A stretch of 14,247 nucleotides of DNA from Oscillibacter sp. UBA6647. GTDB taxonomy: Bacteria; Bacillota; Clostridia; Oscillospirales; Oscillospiraceae. The stretch's first letter is position 1. Each line of letters opens with the position of its first letter. A model generated the notes under the pieces. That model was not told the DNA's origin and made no database searches. It worked only from the letters and a program-made list of their open reading frames with translations. A program made the position numbers and the translations under genes. Where the stretch lies: positions 1 to 14,247 of the forward strand of contig DKLF01000056.1 in assembly GCA_002455655.1 (NCBI GenBank). Direction: 5' to 3'. Positions 6,866 through 13,559 of the stretch are shown piece by piece.

Positions 6866-7492
6866 ATGGAAGAAAAGAAAGGCTTTACCATTACCTATGA
6901 ATACGGCGGAAACCTGTATGTAAATACGACCAACCGCTGCAATTTCAACTGCGAATTCTGCCTGCGCCACAACGGCAGCGGCGGCAGCATTTATACCCAC
7001 AACCTGTGGCTTACCCGGGAGCCCACCCGGGAGGAAATTCTGGCGGACATTGAGAAGTGGGATTTGAGCAAATACGGTCAGTTGGTGTTCTGCGGGTTTG
7101 GCGAGCCCAGCTACCGCATTGAGGACATCTGCTGGGTCATCGACCGGATGAAGGAGCACGGGACGAAGATGTTTACGCGGATGGACACCAACGGCACCGG
7201 CAGCCTGATTCATGGCCGGGATATCGCCCCGGACTTTGCCGGGCGGTTTGACATGGTGTCCGTCTCGTTGAACACTGACACGGCGGAAAAGTACGACGCA
7301 CTATGCCACCCCCAGCAAAAGGGGGCCTATCAGGCCATGAAGGACTTTGCCAAGGAGCTGTGCAAGTACGTGCCGAAGGTGATGATGACCGTGGTGGACA
7401 CTATTCCCAAGGAGGAAATCGAAAACTGCCGCCGCATCTGCGAGGATGAGGTAGGGGCCACCTACCGGGTGCGGGAGTATATCGAGGACTGA
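6866..7492 (+). CDS. TatD-associated radical SAM protein
   Basis: This is a short (208-residue) radical S-adenosylmethionine protein. The 4Fe-4S binding motif CNFNCEFC gives C25, C29 and C32 (CxxxCxxC). FCGFGEPSY (about residues 74-82) is the SAM-binding GGxPT-like strand, and MDTNGTG (about 110-116) and VSVSLNTD follow as in other members. It matches the family known as TatD-linked radical SAM, whose reaction is undescribed as far as I know. There is no extra C-terminal domain such as SPASM, so it is close to a minimal barrel. It starts five bases after tatD ends, with GAGG of the tatD 3' end serving as the likely SD. The constant pairing suggests the two proteins act in one process. The next feature is a strong terminator. 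Confidence 0.87.
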   Translation: MEEKKGFTITYEYGGNLYVNTTNRCNFNCEFCLRHNGSGGSIYTHNLWLTREPTREEILADIEKWDLSKYGQLVFCGFGEPSYRIEDICWVIDRMKEHGTKMFTRMDTNGTGSLIHGRDIAPDFAGRFDMVSVSLNTDTAEKYDALCHPQQKGAYQAMKDFAKELCKYVPKVMMTVVDTIPKEEIENCRRICEDEVGATYRVREYIED

Positions 7493-7547
7493 GCGGGACA
7501 TTTCGCGCCGTTTCCCGCGGGAATGGCGAAAAGTTTCTGCCACAGCG

Positions 7548-7580
7548 GAAGCCCGGAGAATACCTCCGGGCTTCTTTTTT
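7548..7580 (+). terminator. Strong intrinsic terminator after the tatD-radical SAM pair
   Basis: A perfect 11-bp stem (GAAGCCCGGAG 7548-7558 with 7564-7574), a five-base loop and six T (7575-7580). It separates the metG-tatD-radical SAM block from spoIIP. Confidence 0.93.
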
Positions 7581-7620
7581 GATGTCCTCGCGCATAAGGT
7601 TGTCCCATGAGGTGATGCAA

Positions 7621-8787
7621 ATGAAAACGGCCGTAAAAAAGCGAACCGTCCCCCGGCGACTGGGAGCGATGGTTTTGGCGGGGTGTACGCTGTGGGGTGT
7701 GGCGGTCACCGCCGGGAGCGACACCGTCATGTCGGCGGTCACCGCCCTGCGGCAGGGGGCCTCTGCCCCGCTGTCGGCCCTGCAATGGGAGTTGGGGGAC
7801 TTTGGGCCGGAGGACGGACTGTCCGCCGCCGCCGTGTTGACGCTGTCGGAGTCTCCCCTGCTGCTGTCCGCAAGGCAAAGCGTGGCAAAGCTTTTGTCCA
7901 CAGAAACGCCGGAGAAGCCGCAAGATCCGGTGGAGCAAATCCCAGTGGAGGAGACGCCCGTGGATACCGCTCCCCTTCCCACGGAGGAAATCCCGGAAAA
8001 CGGAATCACTGCCAAAACGCTGGTGCCCACCACGCCGGAGGGCTATACCGTCAGCGGCAAGGTCTATATCTCAAACAGCACCGACCACAAGCTGTCCATT
8101 CAGGACCTGACAGCTTCCTTTGACGCGGGACTTACCGACGAGGAGCCTCAGATTTTGATTATCCACACCCACGGCAGCGAGGCGTATACGCCCGCCCCCG
8201 GCGAGAACGTGGACTATTGCGGAAATCGCCGGTGTCTTGAAACCCGGTACAATGTGGTGGGGGTGGGAGACGTGATGGCCCAGACCTTTGGTGAGCTTGG
8301 CATCTCCGTGCTTCACGACCGGACGCTGTATGATTACCCCTCCTACTCCGGCTCTTACGACCGTTCGCTGAAAGCCATCCAGAGCTACCTTGCGCAGTAC
8401 CCGTCCATTCACTTCATTCTGGACATTCACCGGGACGCCATCGAGGACACGGAGGGCAACGAATACAAGGTAATTTCCCCTGTGGAGGGAGTGGGAAACA
8501 TTGCGCAGATCAGTATGGTGGTGGGCAGCGACGGCAGCGGTCTGGTCCACCCCAAGTGGATGGAAAATCTGAAACTGGCCACGGCCTTGCAGCAAAACAT
8601 CTCCCAGCGCTATCCCACGCTGATGCGCCCTATTCTTCTTAGAAACTCCCGCTACAATCAGCACGCCACCACCGGCTCTCTTTTGCTGGAAATGGGGGCG
8701 GCCGGAAACTCTCCGGAGGAAGCCGCTCTGGCGGGAGAACTGTTTGCCCGGGAAATGGGGGAGTATTTGCTGGCAAGAAGCAAGTGA
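7621..8787 (+). CDS. spoIIP: Stage II sporulation protein P (SpoIIP)
   Basis: This is a membrane-anchored peptidoglycan amidase/endopeptidase. With SpoIID and SpoIIM it drives engulfment of the forespore by the mother cell. The protein is 388 residues from the ATG at 7621. It has a basic N-terminus, one membrane segment (about 12-32), and a variable region including a Pro/Glu/Thr-rich linker (about 97-132). The catalytic domain carries HTHGSEAYTP (H182, H184, E187), DIHRDA (H270) and LLLEMGAAGNS (E357), a typical zinc-site set. GAGGTGA (7609-7615) is five bases upstream of 7621. Earlier in-frame starts at 7579-7615 lie in the terminator T tract or lack an SD. The 40 bases between terminator and start leave little room for a promoter; CATAAGGT (7593-7600) loosely resembles a sigma-E -10 box. 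It converges with hemW. Confidence 0.95.
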   Translation: MKTAVKKRTVPRRLGAMVLAGCTLWGVAVTAGSDTVMSAVTALRQGASAPLSALQWELGDFGPEDGLSAAAVLTLSESPLLLSARQSVAKLLSTETPEKPQDPVEQIPVEETPVDTAPLPTEEIPENGITAKTLVPTTPEGYTVSGKVYISNSTDHKLSIQDLTASFDAGLTDEEPQILIIHTHGSEAYTPAPGENVDYCGNRRCLETRYNVVGVGDVMAQTFGELGISVLHDRTLYDYPSYSGSYDRSLKAIQSYLAQYPSIHFILDIHRDAIEDTEGNEYKVISPVEGVGNIAQISMVVGSDGSGLVHPKWMENLKLATALQQNISQRYPTLMRPILLRNSRYNQHATTGSLLLEMGAAGNSPEEAALAGELFAREMGEYLLARSK

Positions 8788-8809
8788 TTAAGACCAAAAA
8801 CAGGATAGA

Positions 8810-8846
8810 ACAGCCGGCCCCGGTCAAACTAACCGGGGCCGGCTGT
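8810..8846. terminator. Bidirectional terminator between spoIIP and hemW
   Basis: A perfect 15-bp inverted repeat (8810-8824 with 8832-8846) around a seven-base loop, between two convergent genes. There is no immediate T tract on either strand; on the minus strand TTTTT occurs about ten bases beyond (complement of 8796-8800). The stem length and location favour a shared terminator, though it is not textbook. Confidence 0.65.
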
Positions 8847-8885
8847 AACATGTTTGCAGAAGTTTTCCACTTCGGGGGAAAGTAA

Positions 8886-8922
8886 GGGCATCCGCATTGT
8901 GGAGCGGCTCCGTAGGACGCCC
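8886..8922. repeat. Branched inverted repeat downstream of hemW
   Basis: The outer arms pair 8886-8889 with 8919-8922 and 8891-8893 with 8915-8917. An inner hairpin GGAG/CTCC (8901-8904, 8908-8911) lies inside. It sits seven bases past the hemW stop, with no T tract. It may add to 3'-end stability of the hemW mRNA, or be a chance fold of GC-rich DNA. Confidence 0.3.
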
Positions 8923-8929
8923 GCAAACC

Positions 8930-10141
8930 TTATCCCAAATCCACCCGGAAGTCTCCCCTCGCCCGGGCATCCTCCCGGCGCTTTTTGTCCGCGCCCAGCG
9001 CGTCCAGCATCCCGCCGATGATTTGGTTGGAGACGAGAAAGCCCTCCGGTGTCAGACGCCACCGCCCGTCCTCCTCCAGCGCATAGCCCGCCCTGCGGCA
9101 CTCCTCCAAAAAAGGAAGAAAGCAGTCAAACCGGCGGCGAAAGAGGTTTTCAAACACCTTGGGGTCCAGCCCCCGGACAGTGCGCAGACCCATCATCACC
9201 CATTCTGTGTCCCGGTCCAGAGGAGGAATGCGTTCGTTTTCCGAAAGCAAAGGCCCGCCGGTTTTCATCCCGGAGATATACCCCTCCAAATCCCGCTCAT
9301 AAGCATATCGCACGCTGCCAAAGTCCGAGTGGGCGCCGGGGCCAAAGCCCGCATACTCCCCCAAGGTCCAATATTTCAGGTTGTGCCGGGATTCAAAGCC
9401 TGTCCGCGCAAAGTTGGAAATCTCGTACTGGAAAAACCCGTGTCGCCGGAGATAGTCCACTGTCCAGAGATACATCTCCGCCTGGGCCTCGTCGCCGGGA
9501 AGGCCCGCGGTTTCCCGCCTGGTAAAAAGCGGAGTTCCCTCTTCTACTTTCAGCCCGTAGCAGGACAGGTGCTGGGGCGCCAAATCCACGGCGGCGGTCA
9601 GGTTTTTCTTCCATACGTCCATGCTTTGCCCCGGCAGCCCGTAAATCAAATCCAGAGAGAGGTTTAAAAACTTGGCTTTGCGGGCGGCCTCCACAGCCGT
9701 TTTTACCTGATCGGCGGTGTGGATGCGTCCGATGGCGCGCAGCTCTTCATCGTCGGCGGACTGCATCCCAAGGCTTAGCCGGTTAAAGCCCGCGCTGCGC
9801 AGGGCCTTCAGCTCCCGAAAATCCCCGGCGGACTCGGGATTGGCCTCCAGCGTGATCTCCGCGTCCTTTGCCACGCAATATTTTTTCTGAATGTCCTTCA
9901 AAAGGCGGACAAGCCGCTTCGTGCCAAGAAGGGTGGGCGTGCCTCCTCCAAAATACACGCTGTCCACCGTGTGAAGACCGGCTCGGGGAGCCAGCTCCAG
10001 AAGCTGTGCCTCCAGCGCCTGCGTGTATGCGTCCATGCGGTCCTCTTCGCCGGGAAGAGAGTAAAAATCACAGTAATCGCATTTTTTGGCGCAAAAAGGG
10101 ATGTGGACATATAGCCCCAGACTTTTTCGTTCCTCTTTCAA
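8930..10141 (-). CDS. hemW: Radical SAM family haem chaperone HemW
   Basis: HemW binds haem and delivers it to membrane respiratory proteins; it was long misannotated as oxygen-independent coproporphyrinogen oxidase (HemN). The protein is 403 residues. VHIPFCAKKCDYCDF gives cluster cysteines C17, C21 and C24. The position of HemN's fourth cysteine is F26, as in HemW proteins. YFGGGTPTLL, ITLEANPES, NRLSLGMQS and the HemW-type HNLKYW follow, then a C-terminal HemN domain. The start is a TTG at 10141: AAAGGAGG (10147-10154) is five bases upstream and the N-terminus LGLYVHIPFC begins at the expected distance. In Bacillus hemW follows lepA; here it is convergent with spoIIP and lepA is not in the window. 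A short GC-rich hairpin (10158-10170) sits just upstream of the SD. Confidence 0.94.
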   Translation of the reverse strand: MKEERKSLGLYVHIPFCAKKCDYCDFYSLPGEEDRMDAYTQALEAQLLELAPRAGLHTVDSVYFGGGTPTLLGTKRLVRLLKDIQKKYCVAKDAEITLEANPESAGDFRELKALRSAGFNRLSLGMQSADDEELRAIGRIHTADQVKTAVEAARKAKFLNLSLDLIYGLPGQSMDVWKKNLTAAVDLAPQHLSCYGLKVEEGTPLFTRRETAGLPGDEAQAEMYLWTVDYLRRHGFFQYEISNFARTGFESRHNLKYWTLGEYAGFGPGAHSDFGSVRYAYERDLEGYISGMKTGGPLLSENERIPPLDRDTEWVMMGLRTVRGLDPKVFENLFRRRFDCFLPFLEECRRAGYALEEDGRWRLTPEGFLVSNQIIGGMLDALGADKKRREDARARGDFRVDLG

Positions 10142-10146
10142 GGCGG

Positions 10147-10170
10147 CCTCCTTTGGCGGCGCACGGCGCC
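10147..10170 (-). promoter_or_regulatory. hemW ribosome-binding site for a UUG start, with adjacent hairpin
   Basis: On the minus strand, GGCGC-CGT-GCGCC (10158-10170) forms a five-bp GC hairpin. Three bases later comes AAAGGAGG (10147-10154), and after five more bases the TTG start. The SD decides the start codon; the hairpin's role is unknown. Confidence 0.7.
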
Positions 10171-10250
10171 TACCGACAGTGATGGTATGATGTTAAAAGC
10201 GTCCCGACAGGGCGCGGCAAGGCCCGTCTTCCCTATCGAAAATTCTCCGC

Positions 10251-10292
10251 AAAACGTGCCCGCAGGTCCCTTGCCCGCGGGCACTGCGTTTT
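10251..10292 (-). terminator. Probable terminator of the thioesterase gene
   Basis: A perfect 8-bp stem (GTGCCCGC 10256-10263, GCGGGCAC 10277-10284) is flanked by AAAACG/CGTTTT (10251-10256, 10287-10292), which could alternatively extend the pairing with a small bulge. On the minus strand a run of four T follows. It lies 12 bases after the stop of the gene at 10304. Confidence 0.6.
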
Positions 10293-10303
10293 ATCCTGCC
10301 CGA

Positions 10304-10708
10304 TTATTCCTTGGAGGTGCAGAAGAAGGTAAAGGAGCCGGTGGCCAGCAGCTTGCCAGTGGCCTCGCTGGTAATATTTACATTGACAAGGCAGGTTTTT
10401 CTTCCCCGGTGAACCACGCTGGCCGAAGCCACCGCCGTTCCCTCCTTGATGTTTGCAAGAAAGCTCATGGAGCTGTTCTGGGTGACGTAGGTCCGTCCGT
10501 CGGAATGGGCGGCGGAGCCGGTGGCACAGTCCGCCATCGTGTACAGCGCGCCGCCGTGCAGCATCCCGTAGGGATTGGTGCATTCCTCGCGCAGCGTCAG
10601 GCGGCACTCTGCCCGGTCCTGCTCCAGCATGCTCAGCTCAATAAAGTTATAGGTCATAAAATGATTCTGCATAATGCGGTTGTTTTTAATCTCTTCCAGT
10701 GTGGACAT
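10304..10708 (-). CDS. PaaI-family hotdog thioesterase
   Basis: This is a small cytoplasmic acyl-CoA thioesterase of the hotdog fold (PaaI/YbgC-like 4HBT superfamily). The protein is 134 residues, the normal size. The active-site block NPYGMLHGGALYTMAD (residues 45-60) has N45, G48, H51 and the acidic D60 typical of PaaI-type enzymes. Hydrophobic strands follow (SMSFLANIKEGTAVASASVVHRG). The ATG at 10708 has AGGAG (10716-10720) seven bases upstream. It is a single gene between hemW and the divergent metal cassette, with its own terminator. The acyl-CoA substrate cannot be inferred from sequence or context. Confidence 0.88.
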   Translation of the reverse strand: MSTLEEIKNNRIMQNHFMTYNFIELSMLEQDRAECRLTLREECTNPYGMLHGGALYTMADCATGSAAHSDGRTYVTQNSSMSFLANIKEGTAVASASVVHRGRKTCLVNVNITSEATGKLLATGSFTFFCTSKE

Positions 10709-10734
10709 GGATGTTCTCCTCGTCTTTTTCTAAA

Positions 10735-10762
10735 ATAATAGGACTAGTCTACCACAGTTAAA
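10735..10762 (-). promoter_or_regulatory. Candidate promoter of the thioesterase gene
   Basis: On the minus strand, TATTAT (10735-10740) is preceded after 16 bases by TTTAAC (10757-10762). The -10 is good and the -35 is poor. A perfect 8-bp palindrome GACTAGTC (10742-10749) lies in the spacer. Confidence 0.4.
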
Positions 10763-10791
10763 GGAAATTTTCCACACTTTCGTAAAAGTGG

Positions 10792-10819
10792 TTGACAAAC
10801 CGCAAAACCTGCATATAAT
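10792..10819 (+). promoter_or_regulatory. Consensus sigma-A promoter of the metal-efflux cassette
   Basis: A perfect TTGACA (10792-10797) and a perfect TATAAT (10814-10819) are separated by 16 bases. This is the strongest promoter in the window, as expected for a gene set held off by a repressor. The start point would fall at about 10826, within the operator dyad. Confidence 0.92.
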
Positions 10820-10826
10820 GAACATA

Positions 10827-10848
10827 TGAACAATCGTTCAATTGTTCA
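10827..10848 (+). promoter_or_regulatory. ArsR/SmtB-type operator
   Basis: A perfect 8-bp dyad, TGAACAAT (10827-10834) and ATTGTTCA (10841-10848), with a six-base centre. The nested TGAAC-AATC-GTTCA (10827-10840) is a second symmetrical reading. TGAACA/TGTTCA half-sites are typical of CadC, CzrA and SmtB operators. Its place at the transcription start means bound repressor would block the promoter. Confidence 0.8.
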
Positions 10849-10867
10849 GACGAAAGGAGAGCACGCC

Positions 10868-11230
10868 ATGGAAGACCGCTATAACGTCGACGCCTGCGAT
10901 CTGCTCTGCGTTCACGAGGACGTGGTGAAGAAGGTTCGCAGTGAAATGCCCGACGAGGACGCGCTTTACGATTTGACGGAGCTGTTCCGTATTTTCGGGG
11001 ATTCTACCCGTATCCGCATTCTGTATGTGCTCAGCGCGTCGGAGATGTGTGTGTGCGACATTGCGGCGCTGCTGGGAATGACCCAGTCCGCCATCTCTCA
11101 CCAGCTTCGGGCCCTGAAGAACACGCGGCTGATCAAGTCCCGCCGGGAGGGAAAAACGGTGTTTTACGCGCTGGCGGACAGCCATGTGCGCACCATCATC
11201 GATCAGGGCATGGAGCACGTTTCTGAATAA
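10868..11230 (+). CDS. cadC: ArsR-family metal-sensing repressor, CadC-like
   Basis: This is a winged-helix ArsR/SmtB repressor of 120 residues that should leave DNA on binding Cd, Pb or Zn. Two complete metal sites are visible. The CadC-type thiolate site comprises C10 and C14 (CDLLC) plus C61 and C63 (EMCVCDIA). The C-terminal helix site is D104, H106, H117 and E120, a perfect DxHx10HxxE. The DNA-recognition helix is in MTQSAISHQLRALK (residues 71-84) and the wing is SRREGKTVFY. The start is the ATG at 10868, after AAAGGAGA (10853-10860). An earlier in-frame ATG at 10826 lies in the operator and has no SD. It leads the operon with the HMA and ATPase genes and is probably self-repressing. 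The symbol rests on the paired sites, not on experiment. Confidence 0.92.
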   Translation: MEDRYNVDACDLLCVHEDVVKKVRSEMPDEDALYDLTELFRIFGDSTRIRILYVLSASEMCVCDIAALLGMTQSAISHQLRALKNTRLIKSRREGKTVFYALADSHVRTIIDQGMEHVSE

Positions 11231-11294
11231 ACTCGTATTCCGCGCCGCCCGAGGGGATGACGAACAAATAAATAATCTTCAGGAGGATGTTTGT

Positions 11295-11513
11295 ATGAAA
11301 AAGCGTTTTGAATTGACCGATCTGGACTGCGCTGCCTGCGCCGCAAAAATGGAGGACGCCATTAAAAAGATTGACGGCGTAAACGGCGCCACCGTCAGCT
11401 TTATGGCTCAAAAGCTCACTCTGGACGCGGAGGATGCGCGGTTTGACGCAATTCTGGATGAAGTGGTCCGCGTCTGCCATAAGGTGGAGCCGGACTGCGT
11501 GATTAACCGCTGA
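11295..11513 (+). CDS. Free-standing HMA metal-binding protein
   Basis: This is a 72-residue single heavy-metal-associated domain with the ferredoxin-like fold used by metal chaperones and by the N-termini of P-type ATPases. The binding motif is LDCAACAAKME with C12 and C15, followed by the usual IDGVNGATVSFMAQKLTL strand pattern. Extra cysteines occur near the end (VCHKVEPDC). The ATG at 11295 has AGGAGG (11281-11286) eight bases upstream. Longer readings of the frame begin inside the repressor gene and have no SD. Because the next gene is an ATPase with no HMA domain, this protein probably supplies that function in trans. The Asp just before CxxC (D11) suits Zn/Cd-type HMA domains rather than copper chaperones; that is inference. 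Confidence 0.88.
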   Translation: MKKRFELTDLDCAACAAKMEDAIKKIDGVNGATVSFMAQKLTLDAEDARFDAILDEVVRVCHKVEPDCVINR

Positions 11514-11522
11514 GTCCGGGAA

Positions 11523-11572
11523 AGCGGCGGACGCGCTCAGGGGCTGCACGCCGCGAAATAAATTCCGCCGCT
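11523..11572 (+). repeat. Inverted repeat between the HMA and ATPase genes
   Basis: A perfect 9-bp dyad, AGCGGCGGA (11523-11531) and TCCGCCGCT (11564-11572), with a 32-base interior that can fold further. Six A (11573-11578) follow on the plus strand, not T, so it is not a rightward terminator. It could set relative expression or mRNA stability of the two genes. Confidence 0.5.
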
Positions 11573-11607
11573 AAAAAACACGGCGGGCCGGAGGAGAAGA
11601 TGTTTGT

Positions 11608-13503
11608 ATGAGTAAAAAACAGAAAAAAGTTCTGTTTCGCATTCTGGCTGCGGCGGTGCTGCTGATCACGGTTCATTTTTTGCCCTTGACGGGACTGGCG
11701 CTGGCGCTTTGCTATCTGGTGCCCTATGGCATCATCGGGTGGGACGTTTTGTGGCGCGCCGTGCGCAACATTGCAAACGGGCAGGTGTTCGATGAAAATT
11801 TCCTGATGTCGGTTGCCACCGTGGGCGCGTTTGGCACCGGGGAATATGCCGAAGCGGTGTTTGTCATGCTGTTTTATCAGGTGGGTGAACTGTTTCAGGA
11901 CTATGCGGTGGGCAAGTCCCGAAAATCCATCGCCTCTCTCATGGACATTCGGCCCGACACCGCCAACGTGGAGCGGGAGGGCGTGATTACTGAGGAAGAT
12001 CCCCAGGACGTTGCCGTGGGTGAAACCGTGGTCATTAAGCCCGGCGAGCAGGTGCCGCTGGACGGCGTGGTGACGGAGGGAAACTCCGTTTTGGATACCG
12101 CCGCCCTCACCGGCGAGGCGGTCCCCCGGGACGTGGGGCCGGGAGACGCGATTCTCAGCGGCTGCGTAAACCTGCGGGGTGTGCTCCGGGTAAAGGTGAC
12201 AAAGCTGGCGGAGGAATCCACCGTCTCGAAGATTCTTGAAATGGTGGAAAATGCCGGAGAGCGAAAGTCCCGCAGCGAAAGCTTTATCACCCGCTTTGCC
12301 CGGTATTATACTCCGGGGGTGGTGCTTGCGGCCACGCTGCTGTTTCTGCTGCCCACGCTGGCGCTGGCGGTGCTTCCCGCGCCCCCCGCATTTCTGGTGG
12401 GAACAGTATGGAACGACTGGCTCAATCGGGCGCTGGTATTTCTGGTCATCTCCTGCCCCTGCGCACTGGTGATTTCCGTTCCGCTGAGCTTCTTCGGCGG
12501 AATCGGCGGCGCGTCCCGCAGCGGCATTCTGATGAAGGGCGGAAACTATCTGGAGGCTCTGGCAGAGACAAAAACTGTGGTGTTCGACAAGACGGGCACT
12601 TTGACAAAGGGCGTGTTTTCCGTTTCTGCTGTCCATCCCGAAGAGGGGTATACCAAGGAGCAGATCTTGGAGTGGGCCGCGTTGGCGGAGCAGTTCTCCG
12701 ACCACCCCATTGCCGGTTCCCTTCGGGCGGCCTGTGCCGCACAGATGGACCCCTCCCGTGCAAAGGACGTGGAGGAAATTTCCGGACACGGGGTCTGCGC
12801 CAGCATTGACGGACACAGAATCTGCGTAGGAAACGCCCGGATGATGGAGCGGGAAAGCGCAAGCTGGCTTCCCTGTGAGCTGCCCGGAACCATCGTTCAT
12901 GTGACTGCCGACGGGTTTTACGCGGGGCATATCGTGATTTCCGATCAAGTAAAGCCCGACGCGAAGGCGGCAATTGCAGACCTGAAAGCCAGCGGCGTTG
13001 AAAAAACCGTGATGCTCACGGGAGACGCGCAGGCCGTGGCTGCTGCGGTGGCGGCGGAGCTGGGCGTGGACGAATTCCACGCGGAGCTGCTGCCTGCCGA
13101 CAAGGTGGAGCTGACGGAGCGGCTGCTTGCAGCCGGAAACGGGAAGCTGGCGTTTGTGGGAGACGGCATCAACGATGCGCCGGTTCTCACCCGGGCGGAT
13201 ATCGGCGTGGCTATGGGGGCCATGGGGTCTGACGCGGCCATTGAGGCGGCGGATATCGTCCTGATGGATGACCGCCCCGGAAAGCTTGCCACCGCCATGC
13301 GCATTTCCCGCAAGACCCTGCGCATTGTCCGCCAGAACATTGTGTTTGCGCTGGGCGTAAAGGCGCTGGTACTGGTGTTGGGTGCTTTGGGCATGGCTGG
13401 TATGTGGGCGGCGGTGTTTGCCGACGTGGGCGTTTCCGTTCTTGCGGTTCTCAACGCCATGCGGGCCATGCGGGTGGAGCCTTCCCCCGACACGGCGGCA
13501 TAA
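11608..13503 (+). CDS. cadA: Heavy-metal P-type ATPase, P1B-2 (Zn/Cd/Pb exporter)
   Basis: This is an inner-membrane pump that exports divalent soft metals at the cost of ATP. The protein is 631 residues, shorter than CadA/ZntA (about 700-730) because it starts directly with the first membrane helices and has no HMA domain. Motifs in order: actuator TGEAVP, CPC in the sixth membrane helix (C283-P284-C285), phosphorylation site DKTGT (D327), nucleotide-domain SDHPIA, MLTGD, and hinge GDGINDAP. The last helices carry K585 and D606, 21 residues apart, the same spacing as the Lys/Asp pair that defines Zn/Cd specificity in ZntA. The ATG at 11608 follows GGAGGAGAAG. It is third in the cassette, with a strong terminator after it. 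A copper pump is unlikely because the P1B-1 signatures are absent. Confidence 0.95.
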   Translation: MSKKQKKVLFRILAAAVLLITVHFLPLTGLALALCYLVPYGIIGWDVLWRAVRNIANGQVFDENFLMSVATVGAFGTGEYAEAVFVMLFYQVGELFQDYAVGKSRKSIASLMDIRPDTANVEREGVITEEDPQDVAVGETVVIKPGEQVPLDGVVTEGNSVLDTAALTGEAVPRDVGPGDAILSGCVNLRGVLRVKVTKLAEESTVSKILEMVENAGERKSRSESFITRFARYYTPGVVLAATLLFLLPTLALAVLPAPPAFLVGTVWNDWLNRALVFLVISCPCALVISVPLSFFGGIGGASRSGILMKGGNYLEALAETKTVVFDKTGTLTKGVFSVSAVHPEEGYTKEQILEWAALAEQFSDHPIAGSLRAACAAQMDPSRAKDVEEISGHGVCASIDGHRICVGNARMMERESASWLPCELPGTIVHVTADGFYAGHIVISDQVKPDAKAAIADLKASGVEKTVMLTGDAQAVAAAVAAELGVDEFHAELLPADKVELTERLLAAGNGKLAFVGDGINDAPVLTRADIGVAMGAMGSDAAIEAADIVLMDDRPGKLATAMRISRKTLRIVRQNIVFALGVKALVLVLGALGMAGMWAAVFADVGVSVLAVLNAMRAMRVEPSPDTAA

Positions 13504-13559
13504 GCCTGTCGTGCCCGTAAAAGTAACAAGGCAAGACTTTCGGTTTTCTAAAACGTAAA

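Noticed and set aside
8930..10141. Oxygen-independent coproporphyrinogen III oxidase (HemN)
   Set aside because: The fourth cysteine of the HemN CxxxCxxCxC motif is Phe here, and the HNLKYW block and length fit HemW.
10187..10738. 183-codon plus-strand open frame across the thioesterase gene
   Set aside because: It is antisense to a clear PaaI-family gene with an active-site motif and SD; it has no recognisable domain of its own.
10826..10867. Longer start for the ArsR gene at the ATG at 10826
   Set aside because: This ATG lies at the likely transcription start inside the operator dyad and has no SD. The ATG at 10868 follows AAAGGAGA and gives the expected family length.
11503..13080. 525-codon minus-strand open frame across the ATPase gene
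   Set aside because: Antisense shadow of a P-type ATPase with all motifs intact; no domain and His/Arg-rich composition.
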